This document shows, piece after piece, positions 28,183-36,653 of a DNA stretch of 64,000 bases (the first letter of the stretch is position 1; each line of letters starts with the position of its first letter). The notes below the pieces were generated by a model. That model was not told the origin of the DNA and made no database searches. It saw only the letters and a list, made by a program, of their open reading frames with translations. The stretch spans positions 682,001 through 746,000 of the forward strand of contig JADLCY010000001.1 of assembly GCA_020846935.1 (NCBI GenBank). The letters are read 5' to 3'. The DNA comes from Gemmatimonadaceae bacterium (GTDB lineage Bacteria; Gemmatimonadota; Gemmatimonadetes; Gemmatimonadales; Gemmatimonadaceae). The translations under genes were made by a program, and so were the position numbers.

Positions 28183-31100
28183 CGTGTGGCAGGAGCCGCG
28201 GGGAAGCGGATCTCGATGGCGACGGGGAACACCTGCGCGGCACCGCGCAGGGCAAAGCGCCGGGGAAGCAGTTGCTCCAGCACGCGCGCCTGTTCCCGCT
28301 TGAGTTGCGCGAGCAATTCCTGGTAGTGCGTACGCCGGCGATGCAGTTCGTCTTCGAGGTTGGCCAGCTCCTGTTCCTGTTGTCGCGCTATTTCGGGGAA
28401 CAGGGCACCCTGGCGCAGGTCGGCCAGCAGAGCCTCGCGTTCTCGTTCGAGCCGGGCAAGGGTCGTCTCCTGCATGGCGCGCTCCACTTCCTTGAGGCGA
28501 TGCCTGAAGCGCTCCTTTTCGGTGGACAGGGCAGCCTTGGCCGCCTCGGTCACGTCTCGGCGCATACGAGTGGTCAGGTCTGCCGACAGGCGCTCGAGGA
28601 CAGCGGGGAGTTCAGGCCCGACGTCGAGCCAGAGGTCGGAGGCTTGTGCGGCGAGGTGCGTGTCGTCGGTGTCGAGCGGACGGTCATCGGCCGGAGCGAT
28701 GGGTGGCAGCGGCTCGCCGATCACGCCGTTCTTTACGGGCAGGCGGATCGTGCGCACCCAATGGTGAAACGGCTCGCGCAGTTCGTTGATCGCGAGTTCT
28801 TCCACGGTGAGGAGCAGCACGGCGTCTGCGCCGTCGGGCATCGCACCGGTGCGGGCGGTCCATCGGCTGACCGTGGTTCCCTGGTGTCCTCCCGGGAATC
28901 GAGCCCGGGCGAACATGGCGAGCGCGTGGCGAAAGAGCGGGTGGCCGAGGTGCAGCAGTCGCGTGTCTTTGGCCGGCCTGAAGACGGGCCTGCCCGCGAG
29001 ATCCTTTACGAAGACCTTTGGATCGAACGCGAGCGCGGCGAGGGCACCGGAGACGCGTGCGGTGGGACTGATGCGAACCGCGTCGTCGATGATGTCGGTC
29101 CATTGCGGCGGCAGCGGGTGCCTGAGACGAAAGCATCCGCGTGCGTCCGGGCCGTCGAGCCGCGGGCTGCCGAAGTTGATGCCGAGAGCGACGTCGAGGG
29201 TCTGCCGGAGGGAATCGGGCGAGAGGTCGATTTCGCGGCAGAACTCCTGTAGTCTCTCCGATTCGTCTTCGCCGGCTTCGGCGAGGCGCGGAACGCGGGT
29301 GCGGCCTCTTCGTCGGTCGACATCGGCATCCAGCGCAACGGTGACCGACGAGGTATCGAGCTGGTCGGTGAAGCGGCGCTGAAAGGCGGCGTCGAACACT
29401 TCACCCATGGCGCCCAGGTCCTCGCGAATGGCGTTGACCTTGCCCACCACGTGACCGAGGAAGCTCAGGTCGGCGTCGTCGTTGCTGGTGAAGTGGAAGA
29501 TGGTGACGTCGCGCGCCTGCCCATGGCGGTCGAGACGGCCGTTGCGTTGTTCGAGGCGCGCGGGGTTCCAGGGCACGTCGTAGTGCAGCAGCAGGCGTGC
29601 GGTCTCCTGCAGGTTCATGCCTTCCGAGGCGGCGTCGGTGGCCACGAGGACGCGGACGGGGTCGTCGGTGTCGTTGAACGCCGCGGTGATGGCCTCGCGG
29701 TCGCAGTCGTCGCCGCCAAAGAGGGCGAGGATCGCGCGACCATCGTCCTTGAACTCCTGCCTGAGGCGCCGCAGCAGGGTATCGAGCGTCGTCTTGTACT
29801 CGGTGAAGACGATGAGGCGCTCGTCGGGGTGCCATTTCGAGCCCTGGCGCAGGCGATGTCTGACCAGCGCGACGAGGCGATCCCAGCGTTCGTCCTCGCC
29901 GGGGGGCACGTCGGCGGCATCGCCACGCAGGCCTAACGCGGCGAGTGCGTCGTCGATGGCGGTGATCTGCTCAACGAGATCGCCGGCCATGGGCTTGAGC
30001 CACGCGCCCGCCGTGCGGCTCGCGTGCCGTCCGCGGCCGGTCTTCTCGCCGTCGTCAGCAAGGTCTTCCTCGCTGGCACGCATCGCCGCGCCCATCTCCG
30101 ACGGGTGCGCGGCTTCGGCGTCGGCAAGGCCCTCCTTGAACCGGAACCAGGAGTCGGCGAAGGTGGTGGGGCAGGAAAGCAGCCGCTTGTTGAGCACTTC
30201 GAGAGCAAACGTCCCCGCAACCTGCTCGGCGCGTTTAGCTGCGGCCGCACGCGCGCGCACGGCCCGGCGAAACTCGCCAAACGCGCTGGCCAGCTGCTGC
30301 TCACGCGCGCCGAAGAAGAGCGGCACCGGTTCAACGAAGCGCTGCGCAAAGCGTGCGGGCTTACCTGCCTTTTCGTCACTCTCGTTGATCTCGCGCTTGA
30401 GCCGTCGGATCACCACGTCTTCGACGCGCTTGCGTTCTTCCGGTGTGAACTCGGGCTTCTGGGTGAAACGCACGGGGTCGAGCAACTCGAGAAGCCCGGA
30501 GAAGGAGCGCGTGTGCCCGTTGTGCGGTGTGGCGGTCAGGAAGAGCTTGTGCTCGAACCAGGGACTGATGAGCCGCAACATCTCGCACAGGTCGCTGTCA
30601 TGTCCGAAGTTGGACGGCGTGAGGTTGTGCGCCTCATCGACGATGAGGAGATCCCACGGCAGGAGTGCCGATCCCTCGGGCTGGCGGCACGCCGACGTGA
30701 AGCGTTCGAGTACGTCCGCCTGCTTGAGGTAGTGGTAGGACGTGATGATGCGCGGGAAGGTTCGCCACGGGTTGGCATCGAGCCCGAGGCGCTTCTGCAG
30801 TTTGTGCGTCTCGTCGCGATCGACCACATCGAAGCCCAGGGAGAACTTGTCTCGCATCTCCTGGTGCCATTGGTGTCGTAGCGACGCTGGAGAGAGGATG
30901 AGCACGCGCCGCACGCGGCGCCGCAGGAGCAGCTCGGTGAGGACGAGGCCCGCCTCGATCGTCTTGCCGAGTCCGACGTCATCGGCCAGGAGCAGGGAGA
31001 CGCGCGGCATGCGCAGCGCGTGGAGGACGGGGACGAGCTGAAAGTCCTCGACCTGCACGGCGCCAAAGACGGGAGCGGCGATGGGTGCGCTGGCGCCGGG

Positions 31101-31418
31101 CCCTGGGAACGGTGTGACGGCGGACCAGCGGCAGGCGCGCACCAAAGCGTCGAAGTCCGCCGGTGGCATCGCGGGTTCATCGGCCACACGTGGGAGGGCC
31201 GTCGGTTCGAGGAGCGACGCATGACGTTCACGCTCCCAGAGCACGGTGTCCTCGGCGCTTCCCTCGCTGCCCGAGTACTCGACGCGTACGAGGTGCAACC
31301 GGCCTTCGCCTGGTGCGTCGTACGGTTCAACGGCGGTGACAATGCCGCGTCGGTTGCGGACCGTCGCCAGCATGCCGACACGCGGGTGGTTCGGCTCCTT
31401 GTGGTTTGGCAGGGTCAT
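28179..31418 (-). CDS. drmD: SNF2/RapA-like helicase, DrmD type
   Basis: A 1079-aa superfamily 2 translocase. The N-terminus has a small beta domain (VGMLATVRNRRGIVTAVEPY) found in DISARM DrmD proteins. Walker A is DVGLGKT (147-153), motif II VDEAH, motif III TATPHNGH; the second lobe carries IVFTEYKTT, ATDAASEGMNLQ and RNGRLDRHGQ. The last 180 residues are a long Glu/Arg/Leu-rich coiled coil. It is the first gene of the operon and overlaps the methylase start by ATGA. In DISARM, DrmD is an accessory helicase of class 1 systems. Here its partner helicase is of the DruE/YprA type, and no drmB or drmC gene is seen. Confidence 0.85.
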   Translation of the reverse strand: MTLPNHKEPNHPRVGMLATVRNRRGIVTAVEPYDAPGEGRLHLVRVEYSGSEGSAEDTVLWERERHASLLEPTALPRVADEPAMPPADFDALVRACRWSAVTPFPGPGASAPIAAPVFGAVQVEDFQLVPVLHALRMPRVSLLLADDVGLGKTIEAGLVLTELLLRRRVRRVLILSPASLRHQWHQEMRDKFSLGFDVVDRDETHKLQKRLGLDANPWRTFPRIITSYHYLKQADVLERFTSACRQPEGSALLPWDLLIVDEAHNLTPSNFGHDSDLCEMLRLISPWFEHKLFLTATPHNGHTRSFSGLLELLDPVRFTQKPEFTPEERKRVEDVVIRRLKREINESDEKAGKPARFAQRFVEPVPLFFGAREQQLASAFGEFRRAVRARAAAAKRAEQVAGTFALEVLNKRLLSCPTTFADSWFRFKEGLADAEAAHPSEMGAAMRASEEDLADDGEKTGRGRHASRTAGAWLKPMAGDLVEQITAIDDALAALGLRGDAADVPPGEDERWDRLVALVRHRLRQGSKWHPDERLIVFTEYKTTLDTLLRRLRQEFKDDGRAILALFGGDDCDREAITAAFNDTDDPVRVLVATDAASEGMNLQETARLLLHYDVPWNPARLEQRNGRLDRHGQARDVTIFHFTSNDDADLSFLGHVVGKVNAIREDLGAMGEVFDAAFQRRFTDQLDTSSVTVALDADVDRRRGRTRVPRLAEAGEDESERLQEFCREIDLSPDSLRQTLDVALGINFGSPRLDGPDARGCFRLRHPLPPQWTDIIDDAVRISPTARVSGALAALAFDPKVFVKDLAGRPVFRPAKDTRLLHLGHPLFRHALAMFARARFPGGHQGTTVSRWTARTGAMPDGADAVLLLTVEELAINELREPFHHWVRTIRLPVKNGVIGEPLPPIAPADDRPLDTDDTHLAAQASDLWLDVGPELPAVLERLSADLTTRMRRDVTEAAKAALSTEKERFRHRLKEVERAMQETTLARLEREREALLADLRQGALFPEIARQQEQELANLEDELHRRRTHYQELLAQLKREQARVLEQLLPRRFALRGAAQVFPVAIEIRFPAAPATR

Positions 31419-31703
31419 GGTAAGGGTCGAACCTTCCCGCCGATCAGCCGCTCGGCAACGAGTTCCGAATTGTATGACCCGTGCGGCTCCACGACCACAC
31501 GGCGCGCGCCGACTGTTTGGGTCGACGCGCCGCGACCAGCGCTGGATGCGCTCAGGGCCCGAGGGGCGCTCGACCGAGCAGCTCGTGAGATGCCGCTTGC
31601 CAATCAGCCCGAACGAGTTCCGCGAGGCAGGCGCGGCCGGTCACGAGGGCGGACGACGCCATGCGCACCGCTCAGGCTCGTCGCCCGCGCCACCGACCCG
31701 CGA
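31419..31703. promoter_or_regulatory. Promoter region of the drmD operon
   Basis: The 285 bases upstream of the SNF2 helicase contain, on the minus strand, TACAAT at 31474-31469 (five of six bases of the -10 consensus) with only a weak -35. A TTG-initiated 62-codon frame (31603-31415) overlaps the helicase ATG by ATGA, but its composition gives no support as a gene. GGGAAGG stands about 13 bases before the helicase start. Confidence 0.35.
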
Positions 31704-32852
31704 CTACGCGCCGGCCTGTTTCACCTGCGGCTGCGGCGCCACGAACGTGAGCACGCGCCTCGGGTTCTCCACGAGGATCTTGTGGATTGTTTCATCGGTG
31801 ACTCCCAGCTTCCTGAGCGCCGGCACCACCATCGTCGAGATGTACGCGAAGCCGCCGCCACCGTTCTTCGTGAGCTGCGCCTGCGTGCACACGTCGTGCG
31901 CCACCAGAATGCGCTCCGTCAGCCCCCCGTCGATCAGCGTCTTGATGCTCGCCGCGAGGCGTTCGGCGCCGCGCGCGAGCTGCACGGCGCTGCTGTCCGC
32001 GCTCCGTACACTCCCGATGTAGTCGAACTCGACATAGGCACCACGATCGGTATACCGCTTCATCGCGGCCAGGTCACCGGTGCCGGTGTGCCCCATCACG
32101 ACGTGGTTGAGGTCGACGCCCTCCGAGGCCACGATGTCCAGTGCACGCAGCATCTCGTCCTGTGACGCAAAGCTGTGAAAGCTGATCGGAGCCCCGGTGA
32201 GACGGGACGCGCGCGCGCTCGCCCGAATGCTCTTCTGCTCGTTCTCGGTGAGCGGAATGCGTGCGCCAAAGGCTCCCACCCCCACCTCGCCGATGATGCC
32301 CGAGCGCACGTTGGTTCCTTGCGCGCCCTGCGTGATGTCACGCAGAAGAATCGCCGTGAGCTCCTCGACCGTGCGTTCGTTCATGTCCTTGGGGTGATAC
32401 GGGCGCATGTACCACCCGGCGCCCATCACCACGTGCAGGCCCGAGGCCTGAGAGACGCGCCGCAACCAGTCCGGATTGCGACTCAGCCCGAAGTTGGTGA
32501 CGTCGACGATGGTGCCGCCGCCCGCGTCCTTGAACTTCCGGATCTCGGCGAGCTGGATGTCGAAGTCGGTGAGGCCGCCGCTTCGCGCCGTGTCGCCCGG
32601 CGTTGGCGGCACCGGCTTTCCGTCGGCTGTGGCCGGTGCCTTGAAGTCGATGAAGATGTGTTCGTGCATGAGCGTCGCACCCGCCTGCGCGGGATCGATG
32701 GGCCCGGTCACGGTGAGGATCTTGCCCGCGAGGTTGGGCGCGGCAGCAGCGCCGTTGCCCTGCGCACCCGCGACAGCGCTCGCCGAGAGCGCTACGGCGG
32801 ACAGCAGGGCCCCACGCAGTCCTCGGGACATCAGCTCGATCATGCGGTGCAT
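31704..32852 (-). CDS. Secreted phosphotriesterase-family metal hydrolase (paralogue 1)
   Basis: A 382-aa TIM-barrel amidohydrolase with a signal peptide (processing after AGA near residue 30). The binuclear metal site is complete: HEH at 63-65, a glutamate in GIIGEVG at the position of the carbamylated lysine of true phosphotriesterase, His in ISFHSF, His in VVMGHTG, and the final Asp in LVAHDVC. Glu replacing Lys is known in several phosphotriesterase-homology proteins, many of which are lactonases or unassigned. Two paralogues lie at 45299-46498 and 46502-47689. The substrate is unknown, and the location is probably periplasmic. Confidence 0.88.
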   Translation of the reverse strand: MHRMIELMSRGLRGALLSAVALSASAVAGAQGNGAAAAPNLAGKILTVTGPIDPAQAGATLMHEHIFIDFKAPATADGKPVPPTPGDTARSGGLTDFDIQLAEIRKFKDAGGGTIVDVTNFGLSRNPDWLRRVSQASGLHVVMGAGWYMRPYHPKDMNERTVEELTAILLRDITQGAQGTNVRSGIIGEVGVGAFGARIPLTENEQKSIRASARASRLTGAPISFHSFASQDEMLRALDIVASEGVDLNHVVMGHTGTGDLAAMKRYTDRGAYVEFDYIGSVRSADSSAVQLARGAERLAASIKTLIDGGLTERILVAHDVCTQAQLTKNGGGGFAYISTMVVPALRKLGVTDETIHKILVENPRRVLTFVAPQPQVKQAGA

Positions 32853-33001
32853 GCTAATCCTCTCCGATCGCGGAATTGAGTGGCGGTGAAGTCATGGTCA
32901 CCGGGGCCGGGGACCGCGGGCGCCAAAGGTAGCGCTGCAGCATGCGCCCATCCAGAACACGAAGCCTCCTCGACCCGTCGACCAGCTCGTGCGTCAACGC
33001 A

Positions 33002-33493
33002 TCACTCCCTGGATTCGCGGCTCCGGCCTGTTGCCGGCACATGCTGAGCTTCCACCTTGAGCGTGGAGAGAAACAGGGGCCGGTCGACGATCTGGCCCAG
33101 CAGGTCCACGTACACCGGAATCCGGCCGCGCACCGGAATCCATACCCGCGGCGCCCGCACCTGATCAACGGTCGCCTGCGCCCAGAGATAGAATCGCGGC
33201 CTCCCAAGGCGATCCAGGGCGAGGCGTCGGCGCGTCCCCAGCAGTGTGGTCACCACTACCTCCCCACCCTCGCGAGCGACGCGAATCGCGACGGCATGGC
33301 CAAAGAACAGGACCGGCAGCACGAGCGGAGCCGCCACGAGCAAGAGGACAGGCGCACGCAACCACACGCCGGCAGTAACACACAGGCCACCAACGACGAG
33401 CCCGAATGCCATGAGCAGCCGCCACAGCCAGGCCAGCTTGCCATACCTATAGAACTCGACGGGGACGTTCACGAGAGCACCATGGGTGGTCAC
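33002..33493 (-). CDS. Small membrane protein, unknown function
   Basis: A 163-aa protein with two adjacent TM helices near residues 19-68 (LAWLWRLLMAFGLVVGGLCV and VLLLVAAPLVLPVLFF), followed by a soluble beta-rich domain (VVVTTLLGTRRRLALDRLG, RVWIPVRGRIPVYVDL). The layout resembles bacterial PH-like membrane proteins, but I do not recognise a specific family. The start is a GTG at 33493 without a clear ribosome site. It is transcribed away from the sialidase gene and may share a promoter region with it. Confidence 0.55.
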   Translation of the reverse strand: MTTHGALVNVPVEFYRYGKLAWLWRLLMAFGLVVGGLCVTAGVWLRAPVLLLVAAPLVLPVLFFGHAVAIRVAREGGEVVVTTLLGTRRRLALDRLGRPRFYLWAQATVDQVRAPRVWIPVRGRIPVYVDLLGQIVDRPLFLSTLKVEAQHVPATGRSRESRE

Positions 33494-33613
33494 GGTTCGT
33501 GAGGAGTTGATGGCAAACGGAGAGGTAGCCTCTCGGGCTGGCCCGGCACCATGCCCCGTGGCATTCTCCCGATGCCAATCCGCGGAGCGACCTCACCCCG
33601 TCTGGCCCGGCCC

Positions 33614-34768
33614 ATGGCATCCTTCCCCACGAATTCCGTAGCGACGATCCTGTGGCTGCTGCTCGCCGGCTGCTCCACCCAGGGCTCCGCCGGCGTCCGC
33701 GGGGCTCCGGCAATCGCGAACACACAGCGCGTCGACCTGGATTCGAGCGGCGTGGGATACCCGGTGTACCGCATCCCGGCCCTGACCGTGTCCAACGCGG
33801 GCACGCTCATCGCCGCGTACGACGGCCGGCCGTCGATGGCCGACGTGCCCGGAAACATTGCGCTGCTCGTTCGTCGAAGCGTCGACGGTGGCGCGACCTG
33901 GCTTCCCCGTCAGGTCGCGCGTTCAGGCGGCCCTCCCCTGGGCTACGGCGACCCGAGCCTGCTCGTGGACCGCACCACCGGACGAATCTTTCTCTTTCAC
34001 GTGGCCTCCGTGCGCCAGGGATTCACCGGATCCGCCCGTGGCAATCGCGAGGACGACCTGGACGTCCTGCAGGCAGACTACAGTTGGTCGGACGACGATG
34101 GCCGGACCTGGCAGCACCGGCGCATCACCTCGGCGATCAAGGATCCGTCATGGGGCGGCATGTTTGCCTCGTCGGGTCAGGGCATTCAGCTGCGGCACGG
34201 CCCACACGCCGGACGACTGATCCAGCAATACGTGGTGCGACGCAACGGCGCCAACTACGGTGTGAGTGCGTTCAGCGACGATCACGGCGCCACCTGGCGC
34301 TCAGGACAGCTCGTCGGCCCAGGCCTCGATGAGAACAAGACCGTGGAGCTGGACGATGGCCGCGTGATGCTCAACAGTCGCGCGACGCCACATCGACTCA
34401 TCGCGTTCTCGGCGGACGGCGGCGAGACGTGGGGCGAGGTGCGCGCCGACTCCCAGCTCATCGATCCGGCCAACAACGGCGCCATCGTGCGCTACGATCC
34501 GGATGCGCGACCCGGCAGCACACGCGCGCGGTGGCTCGTGTTCAGCAACACGGCGCATGCAGCCGCGCGTGAACACGTGGCGCTGCGCTACTCGTGCGAC
34601 AATGGAACCAGCTGGAGCGCACCCTCGACGGTCGAAGCGGGACGATCGGCGTACTCCACGATCGTCATCCTGCCCGGGGGCGACATCGGCGTGCTGTTCG
34701 AGCGCGGGAACTACGAGTTCATCACGTTCGCCCGAGTCAGCCCGCGGTGGCCGGGCGCGTGCCAGTAG
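33614..34768 (+). CDS. Sialidase / exo-alpha-sialidase lipoprotein (BNR repeats)
   Basis: A 384-aa extracytoplasmic glycosidase-like protein of the six-bladed sialidase fold. A lipobox LLAGC (Cys20) follows the signal. YRIPAL near the N-terminus carries the first arginine of the sialidase triad, and Asp-box motifs S-x-D-x-G-x-T-W recur four to five times (SVDGGATW, SDDDGRTW, SDDHGATW, SADGGETW, SCDNGTSW). The start at ATG 33614 places the lipobox properly; the frame is open from 33551. It probably releases terminal sugars from glycoconjugates outside the cytoplasmic membrane; true sialic acid specificity is not certain. Confidence 0.88.
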   Translation: MASFPTNSVATILWLLLAGCSTQGSAGVRGAPAIANTQRVDLDSSGVGYPVYRIPALTVSNAGTLIAAYDGRPSMADVPGNIALLVRRSVDGGATWLPRQVARSGGPPLGYGDPSLLVDRTTGRIFLFHVASVRQGFTGSARGNREDDLDVLQADYSWSDDDGRTWQHRRITSAIKDPSWGGMFASSGQGIQLRHGPHAGRLIQQYVVRRNGANYGVSAFSDDHGATWRSGQLVGPGLDENKTVELDDGRVMLNSRATPHRLIAFSADGGETWGEVRADSQLIDPANNGAIVRYDPDARPGSTRARWLVFSNTAHAAAREHVALRYSCDNGTSWSAPSTVEAGRSAYSTIVILPGGDIGVLFERGNYEFITFARVSPRWPGACQ

Positions 34769-34795
34769 CCGAACGCGCACACACGGTCAGCCGAA

Positions 34796-34815
34796 CGCGC
34801 GACTCCCGTCGCGCG
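34796..34815. terminator. Hairpin between convergent sialidase and cupin genes
   Basis: A perfect 8-bp GC stem (34796-34803 with 34808-34815) and a four-base loop lie between the 3' ends of two converging genes. No T-run follows. Nearby, a 12-base direct repeat starting AGCCGAACG occurs twice (34767-34778 and 34791-34802 approximately). Confidence 0.4.
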
Positions 34816-34910
34816 GGAAGCCCTGCCGCCGCCAGCATCTCACAGCCCAGCACCTCCCGCAAACCCTGCCACACTCCGGCCGACTGCGCCTACCAGCCTC
34901 GACGCCGAAG

Positions 34911-35246
34911 TCAGCGGGCCGCCGGGCGCGGAGCGATCGTCGCCGCCAGCGTGAAGGTTTCGCTGTCCGCGCGCATCCCGTGGGGTTCGCCGGGCTCATA
35001 GGTCACGATCGCTCCCGCACTCACTCGCTGCTCGACTCCGTCCGCTCCGGACACGATGCCGCTCCCCGACACGACGTGCAGCAGCACGCTGGAGGGGCTC
35101 GTGTGGACCGCGACCTGCTGCCCCGGTTCGATCCGGAAGAGCGCAACGCGGACGTCGGGGCTGTCGTGGACGAGCGTCATGGCCGGTCGATCAGGCCGCG
35201 CGCTCACCGCATTCGCCGCAAGGGCGGAGGCATCGTAGGTCTTCAT
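34911..35246 (-). CDS. Cupin-domain protein
   Basis: A 111-aa single-domain cupin. The beta-barrel motifs are VRVALFRIEPGQQVAVHTSPSS and AGAIVTYEPGEPHGMRADS; the second carries PxxxxH as in cupin motif 2, while the first has only one of the usual two histidines, so metal binding may be weak. The ATG at 35246 overlaps the stop of the DUF542 gene (ATGA). It is the third gene of an operon with DUF59 and DUF542 proteins and so is likely part of the nitrogen-oxide/Fe-S stress group. Confidence 0.75.
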   Translation of the reverse strand: MKTYDASALAANAVSARPDRPAMTLVHDSPDVRVALFRIEPGQQVAVHTSPSSVLLHVVSGSGIVSGADGVEQRVSAGAIVTYEPGEPHGMRADSETFTLAATIAPRPAAR

Positions 35247-35467
35247 GCGCCGCTTCGCGCGTTGCTCAGTGCAACGAGCAGCGCCGCCAGGTCCAGGCCG
35301 TCGCGGCGCGCCGCGTCGGTGAGGCTCACGCCACCTCCGCAACAGGTGTCCAGGCCAAGGCGATTGAATACCGGAATGGTCTCCGGATGTCGGGCGACCA
35401 CTTCATTGATGGTCAGCGCCGGGTCGATGGGAAGCGTCGTGGTCATCGTGGATGGTTCAACGGTCAT
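35243..35467 (-). CDS. DUF542 (ScdA/RIC N-terminal) protein
   Basis: A 74-aa protein consisting of the ScdA/RIC N-terminal domain: INEVVARHPETIPVFNRLGLDTCCGGG, then AARRDGLDLAALL. The DTCCGGG motif is the hallmark. In full-length RIC (YtfE) proteins this domain precedes a di-iron hemerythrin-like domain that repairs Fe-S clusters damaged by nitric oxide; here it stands alone. It overlaps both neighbours by ATGA, so it is tightly coupled in the DUF59-DUF542-cupin operon. Confidence 0.88.
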   Translation of the reverse strand: MTVEPSTMTTTLPIDPALTINEVVARHPETIPVFNRLGLDTCCGGGVSLTDAARRDGLDLAALLVALSNARSGA

Positions 35468-35760
35468 TGGGGGAATGCGCCTGGTGCAATCATGCCGGGA
35501 TGCCACGCCGGATCCCACACGAGGTTGGTGTCGACGCGCGCGATTCCATTCACCTGCGCCACCGCCGATCGGATGCCATCGGTGATGAGGCGCTCGAGCG
35601 GGCAGCCGGGTGTGGTCAGCGTGTACGTCACGCGCGCGGTGTCGTGATCGACTGCCACATCGTACACCAACCCAAGCGTCACGATGTCGCGCCCGAGTTC
35701 GGGGTCGATCACGGTCGACAGGGCGGTCCAGATGGTTGAGGCGGTCGACGCAGTTTCCAT
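35464..35760 (-). CDS. DUF59 / MIP18-type Fe-S assembly protein
   Basis: A 98-aa cytoplasmic protein of the metal-sulfur cluster assembly (DUF59) family. It shows IWTALSTVIDPELGRDIVTLGLVYDV and the conserved TTPGCPL cysteine motif. The same domain is found at the N-terminus of the Mrp protein encoded nearby (36654-37742), which supports a shared role in Fe-S cluster maturation. GGGAG stands four bases before the ATG. It is the first gene of the operon and is divergent from the Crp/Fnr regulator, with a symmetric operator candidate between them. Confidence 0.88.
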   Translation of the reverse strand: METASTASTIWTALSTVIDPELGRDIVTLGLVYDVAVDHDTARVTYTLTTPGCPLERLITDGIRSAVAQVNGIARVDTNLVWDPAWHPGMIAPGAFPQ

Positions 35761-35824
35761 GAATCTCCCGGAAAGCCGGCAGGCAGGAGTTGACGAAAGC
35801 TCGCCCGGTTGACCGTGGCCACGC

Positions 35825-35838
35825 GTGACGGTTGTCAC
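35825..35838. promoter_or_regulatory. Crp-type operator candidate, GTGA-N6-TCAC
   Basis: A perfect symmetric GTGAC-N4-GTCAC element between the divergent DUF59 and Crp/Fnr genes, 64 bases from one start and 43 from the other. It fits the GTGA-N6-TCAC core bound by CRP-like proteins. The adjacent regulator's recognition helix carries Arg-Glu-x-x-x-Arg as in CRP. Confidence 0.6.
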
Positions 35839-35881
35839 AGGGACAGATGGAGGCGCGCGTATCTCCGCGTATCTTCCCGCC

Positions 35882-36592
35882 ATGCCCGCGGCCGAACCGA
35901 TGCCCACCGCCCTGCTGCGCCGGATTCCGCTGTTCGCCGAGCTGTCCGACCACGCACTCTCGGCGCTCGCGAATCGATGCGTCACGCGCGCGCACCCGGC
36001 TGGCACGGTCCTGTTCACCACTGGCGAGCCGTGTCGCGGACTGTACATGGTCGAATCCGGCCGAGTGCGCATCTACCGCACCGACGCGGCCGGCCGCGAG
36101 CAGGTGCTGCACGTGGAGGGCGAAGGCCGCGCGGTCGCCGAGCTTCCGCTGTTCGACGGCGGTCCCTACCCTGCGTCGGCAGTCACGATCGAAGACAGCC
36201 GGCTGGTGTTCCTGCCACGCGCCGATTTCGAGTTCCTGTATCGCTCGCAGCCGGACATCGCCCAGGCCGTCATCCGCGCGCTGGGCCGACGGCTGCGGCA
36301 GCTGGTGCATCTCGCCGAAACGCTCGCATTCCGCGACGTGGCAGCGCGCCTCGCCCTGCTCCTCGTCGGATATGCCGAACGCAGTGGCGTGGTGACGCCT
36401 GCGGGCACGGAGATCGAACTCGACCGCACGCAGGAGGAGATCGCGCACGAAATCGGAACCGCGCGCGAGTCGGTGTCGCGGGCCATGAAGGAACTCCGGC
36501 GACGCGGATTGATACGGACGGCGAGCCATCGGCGGCTGCTCATCCCCGACGTAGCCGGCCTGCGCGCCCTGGCTCCGGGCCGGGAGGGGTGA
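35882..36592 (+). CDS. Crp/Fnr-family transcriptional regulator
   Basis: A 236-aa regulator with an N-terminal cyclic-nucleotide-binding-like beta roll (LFTTGEPCRGLYMVESGRVRIYR), a dimer helix, and a winged helix-turn-helix with RTQEEIAHEIGTARESVSRAMKELRRRG. The recognition helix has RESVSR; the first Arg and Glu match CRP residues that read GTGA. Only two cysteines are present, so an FNR-type 4Fe-4S cluster is unlikely; a DNR-like heme or NO sensor is an alternative. Neighbours are Fe-S repair and denitrification-type genes, so control of the nitrogen-oxide stress response is the likely role. ATG 35882 was chosen; the frame is open from 35825. Confidence 0.88.
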   Translation: MPAAEPMPTALLRRIPLFAELSDHALSALANRCVTRAHPAGTVLFTTGEPCRGLYMVESGRVRIYRTDAAGREQVLHVEGEGRAVAELPLFDGGPYPASAVTIEDSRLVFLPRADFEFLYRSQPDIAQAVIRALGRRLRQLVHLAETLAFRDVAARLALLLVGYAERSGVVTPAGTEIELDRTQEEIAHEIGTARESVSRAMKELRRRGLIRTASHRRLLIPDVAGLRALAPGREG

Positions 36593-36604
36593 ACCCGCGG
36601 CGCT

Positions 36605-36618
36605 GAGACATCCGTCAC
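36605..36618. promoter_or_regulatory. Second Crp-type operator candidate before mrp
   Basis: GAGAC-N4-GTCAC has the same spacing as the perfect element at 35825-35838 and one mismatch in the left half. It lies 36 bases before the Mrp start and 13 bases after the regulator's stop, suggesting separate control of the Mrp-DUF2249 operon by the same regulator. Confidence 0.45.
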
Positions 36619-36653
36619 ACCTCGGGGCCTGACGGATGGTGAGCCTTCGGGAC

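Noticed and set aside
14934-31418. Integrase, tRNA or flanking direct repeats marking the defence island as an integrated element
   Set aside because: No integrase, transposase, tRNA or matching end repeats were seen on either side, so no mobile element was called.
31415-31603. A 62-codon frame overlapping the drmD start by ATGA
   Set aside because: It starts with TTG, lacks a ribosome site and has a low-complexity sequence; it also spans the best -10 candidate of the operon.
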